Assembly (NCBI GenBank): GCA_905250075.1
Contig: CAJNOP010000040.1
Span: 457,498-521,497 of the forward strand
Direction: 5' to 3'
Source: Rotaria sp. Silwood1
Lineage: Eukaryota; Rotifera; Eurotatoria; Philodinida; Philodinidae
Length of the DNA: 64,000 nt
Under the pieces are notes generated by a model, which was not told the DNA's origin, did no database searches, and saw only the letters and a list, made by a program, of their open reading frames with translations. A program made the position numbers and the translations under genes. The first letter of the stretch is position 1; each line of letters opens with the position of its first letter. Shown here one piece after another: positions 61,230 to 64,000 of this stretch.

Positions 61230-64000
61230 ATGACAGGCGAACCTCCATTAGCACAACAACAACGTGCTGTTGTCGAACTTTATGTCCGTTCAAAATGGAT
61301 TAAAGCAAGTTTAGCACTTGAAGATGAAAATTTATTTATTGAATATGCACATAATAAACATGATCAACAATCATCAACTGGACAATTAAATACAACAAAT
61401 ACTAATGATGAAACAACACATAATAATGGTTCTACAAATAGTTATACACCCGATACAATAACAAGTCAAAAACGTACAGTTAAAATTGTTAAACCAGATA
61501 ATACAGGACTTGGTAGAAATGAAATTTTCGTTTTATTTTGACATTTCTGTTCTTTTCTCTCATACAGGAATCAGTATAAAAGGTGGAAGAGAAAATCGAA
61601 TGCCAATATTAATAAGTAAAATATTTCCTAATATGCCTGCAGATCAAACTGGACAACTTTATGTTGGTGATGCTATTTTATCTGTTAATGGAAAAGATTT
61701 ACAACATGTTTCACATGAAGAAGCAGTACAAATATTAAAGAAAGCCGGAAGAGAAGTTGAGCTTGAAGGTTAGTTTGACATTTATTTCGAAAGATCAAAA
61801 TCACACATTCACGCTTGATATAAAAAATTCTTTTGATTTTCTGATCATTCAACAAAAATTCTGTAGGTTCTATTCATATTATTAATTGAAATATTAGAAT
61901 CGATAGAACGTTTGATTTACAATATCAGTAGATAAAGATGGATTCGATTACTTTGTCTTCTATTAACCATTTATACTCGAAAGAGAAGACAACAGGCTTT
62001 ATACAGTTTGACATTCGTAAAAGATTTCTATTGTTTTCTATAGAATTTTCTATTTCGATGCATGATTGATTTGTTGATTCTTAGAAAAAATATAATATTT
62101 TCAAAAGATATACTAAGGAGAAAAAAAAGGGCATTTACCAATCAAAATTAGTGCTTTATTAATAATTATCATCATTGAGACTTTAATGAATGATCGAAAT
62201 TTCGATTTTTTTGATATCAGAATATTATTTTTTCTTTTTTCATTATTTAAACATTCATGATCAAAAAAATCATATTGAAGAAAAAAAAGTTGAATGTCAT
62301 ATGTTTTAAATACTTAAAAAAACAAAAACAAATTCATTGACCAAAGAGAATTTTTTCGAAGACTAGTCCAATGATTGATTTATATTAGTTTCTAGTTTAA
62401 TTACTGTTTAACAATTATCTAATACGAATTAATATATTTGACACTAATTGTTCTATAGTATATTTTGAGATAATTAAGAAAAAACTTCGACATACTAAGA
62501 ACGATGTAACCTCATAGCACTTTTCTGCTTTCTTTACACACTATTACAATTATATAAAAAAGTTTTATACTTCTTAATTCAAATTCAATAGTTTATTTGA
62601 ACTTTATCTATTTTAAATAAGATTTTTCTTTCATATTATAGTTCGATATTTACGTGAAGTAAATGTTTTAATGCAAAAACAAAGTTCATCATATTCACGA
62701 AAACAAAATCATAATCAACAATCTCAAGATAATTTAACTGAATCAAATATATCACCATTAAATTCTCAAAATAAAGATCTATCAAATACAAAAAAATCTT
62801 CAACAACAACTACATCTCAACAAACATCAAATGACTCTATGCTTTATGAAACAAAACGTATATCATTACGTTTGTGTTATATATTTCGTCGTTCGTCAGT
62901 AACAAATGATATTCTAGTTTTATCATCATCATCATCATCATCATCGTCATCGACAACAACAACAACGACAACACCAATAACAGCACCATCAACGTCAACA
63001 ACAAATGGTTCTATATTAGATATTGTTTTACCTTATGCTCAAACATGTTATAGTGTACGTTTTGTTGATGATATGCATGCAAGAAAATGGTTTCATATAA
63101 TTCATTCAAAAATTTCTCGTTGTCTTTTGGAAATTTTACCTGAAATAGAAGAATATTTTTATGTTGCACGTCATGCCAATGAAGTTAAAGCATTAGGTTG
63201 GTTAACAGAACAAGTTAATAATGATGAAACAACATCATTAACAAAATCATGGAAACCTGTTTTTCTTGTTTTAACTGATGCTGAAATATGTTTTTTATGT
63301 TGTGCACCTGTATCAAGACAAACATGTCGAGAACCCGATCTTGTTTATTCAATTCTTTCAACAAGGTAAATAAATAAAAAGTTTTTTTTTGTATCTTTCA
63401 TTTATATACATTTTTCCTATATTTTTTTAAAGGCTTGTACAATCGTCACGTGATCAAATTAATGATGGAGATGTATCATTATTATCATTACGTGTTGGAA
63501 CTAAATTTGGTGTTGTATCACATACATTTCGAGTTGAAACAAAAGCTGATTTAAATTATTGGACTAAAGCAATTAGTCAATGTTTACAAAGTGCTGTTGT
63601 ACGAATAAAAGAAGTTGTTTTTCGTATGTTATTAAAAAAAAAAATCTTTTATTTATTCTCCGATTTATTTAATTAAAAAATATTCGTTTTTGGTTTCTTT
63701 TTTAGCTTGTAAATGGAATAATCGAACATGTAAATTATTTTTACATTATGAACATGGTTTTACATTATATAGTGATCCGACTGATTCAGTTACAAGTGCT
63801 GGTAATGCAACAAGTACGGGTAATGTTCGTTTACTATGGCAACAACCATTTGAAAAACTTCGTTCATCAGCTGATGATAATGAACATTTATTAACATTAG
63901 ATTTTCATGGTGAAGAAGGAGTTGTGGTATAAGAAAGAAAATTTATATTATGAAATAATATTTTTTTTTTGGGACATTTTACTTTTAGGAATTAGATTTT
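61230..64000 (+). CDS. SNT: Syntrophin (partial, continues past the window)
   Basis: Adaptor of the dystrophin complex under the plasma membrane. Exons: 61230-61512, 61568-61768, 62642-63365, 63433-63623, 63706-63926 and 63989 onward, all in frame. Order: first half of the split PH domain ([18 protein letters not shown], then a polar insert), PDZ domain ([60 protein letters not shown]), second half of PH1, then the second PH region ([40 protein letters not shown]) and PH2 continuing to EEGVVELDF at the edge. The ligand-binding GLGI loop of the PDZ domain is intact. The region around residue 250 holds a Ser run then a Thr run (TCA/ACA codon repeats at 62926-62975). The intron at 61769-62641 is about 870 bp. 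The C-terminal unique domain lies beyond position 64000. Confidence 0.94.
62926..62975 (+). repeat. (TCA)n/(ACA)n codon repeat in syntrophin
   Basis: About nine consecutive TCA/TCG Ser codons, then about seven ACA/ACG Thr codons inside the coding exon, giving a Ser-Thr-rich linker in the insert. Likely length-polymorphic. Confidence 0.85.

Noticed and set aside
1-64000. tRNA, rRNA, snRNA and spliced-leader RNA genes, CRISPR arrays, bacterial operon signals
   Set aside because: Looked for tRNA box B-like GGTTCGAATCC, leader-like and direct-repeat/spacer patterns and found none convincing; the window is eukaryotic nuclear DNA.

Overview
The window is nuclear DNA of an intron-rich, AT-rich animal, most likely a bdelloid rotifer. 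Reasons: most introns are 45-70 bp with GT-AG borders, coding density is animal-like, orthologues of animal genes are clear, and there is a bdelloid-style ADP-ribosyltransferase whose N-terminal domain recurs in a second gene. I cannot place the species. Exon borders were read by eye from splice signals and from reading-frame continuity with known families.

Layout. 1-1.6 kb: nothing I can name. 1.6-2.9 kb (-): proteasome subunit PSMA3. 3.6-6.0 kb (+) KPTN and 6.1-8.8 kb (+) SMU1 form a very tight tandem pair. 10.2-12.05 kb (+): a broken ADP-ribosyltransferase/TPR gene with a 263-bp MITE in a coding exon. 12.35-16.7 kb (-): glycogen phosphorylase. 19.2-20.15 kb: a 575-bp fold-back repeat and a second MITE. 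20.3-22.7 kb (-): a KY-type transglutaminase-like gene that shares its N-terminal domain with the broken gene at 10 kb. 25.6-28.7 kb (-): a membrane-anchored EGF/trypsin protease. 33.0-41.2 kb (-): a PHD-TFIISM-SPOC transcription regulator (DIDO1/PHF3 type); one of its introns holds a nested pair of fold-back elements. 42.2-43.2 kb (+): decayed CSTF2 copy. 45.1-48.25 kb: palindrome and wreckage of a MULE/NOF-like transposon. 48.37-48.62 kb (+): possible two-exon secreted peptide. 52.9-54.4 kb (-): long disordered protein. 55.0-55.6 kb (-): small two-span membrane protein. 57.7-60.8 kb (-): NSA2 followed by TMEM18, a second tight tandem pair. 61.2 kb to the end (+): syntrophin, running off the window.

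The live genes are mostly housekeeping (proteasome, splicing, ribosome assembly, glycogen breakdown, mTORC1 nutrient signalling). They alternate with gene-poor stretches of 1-4 kb that hold decayed mobile elements. Two same-strand pairs, KPTN-SMU1 and NSA2-TMEM18, have short gaps and an acceptor-like polypyrimidine/AG just before the downstream ATG. That fits the spliced-leader trans-splicing known in bdelloids and suggests small operons. Introns much longer than the 50-60 bp norm (about 0.6-1.7 kb) sit in several genes; in the PHD gene the extra length is clearly mobile-element sequence.
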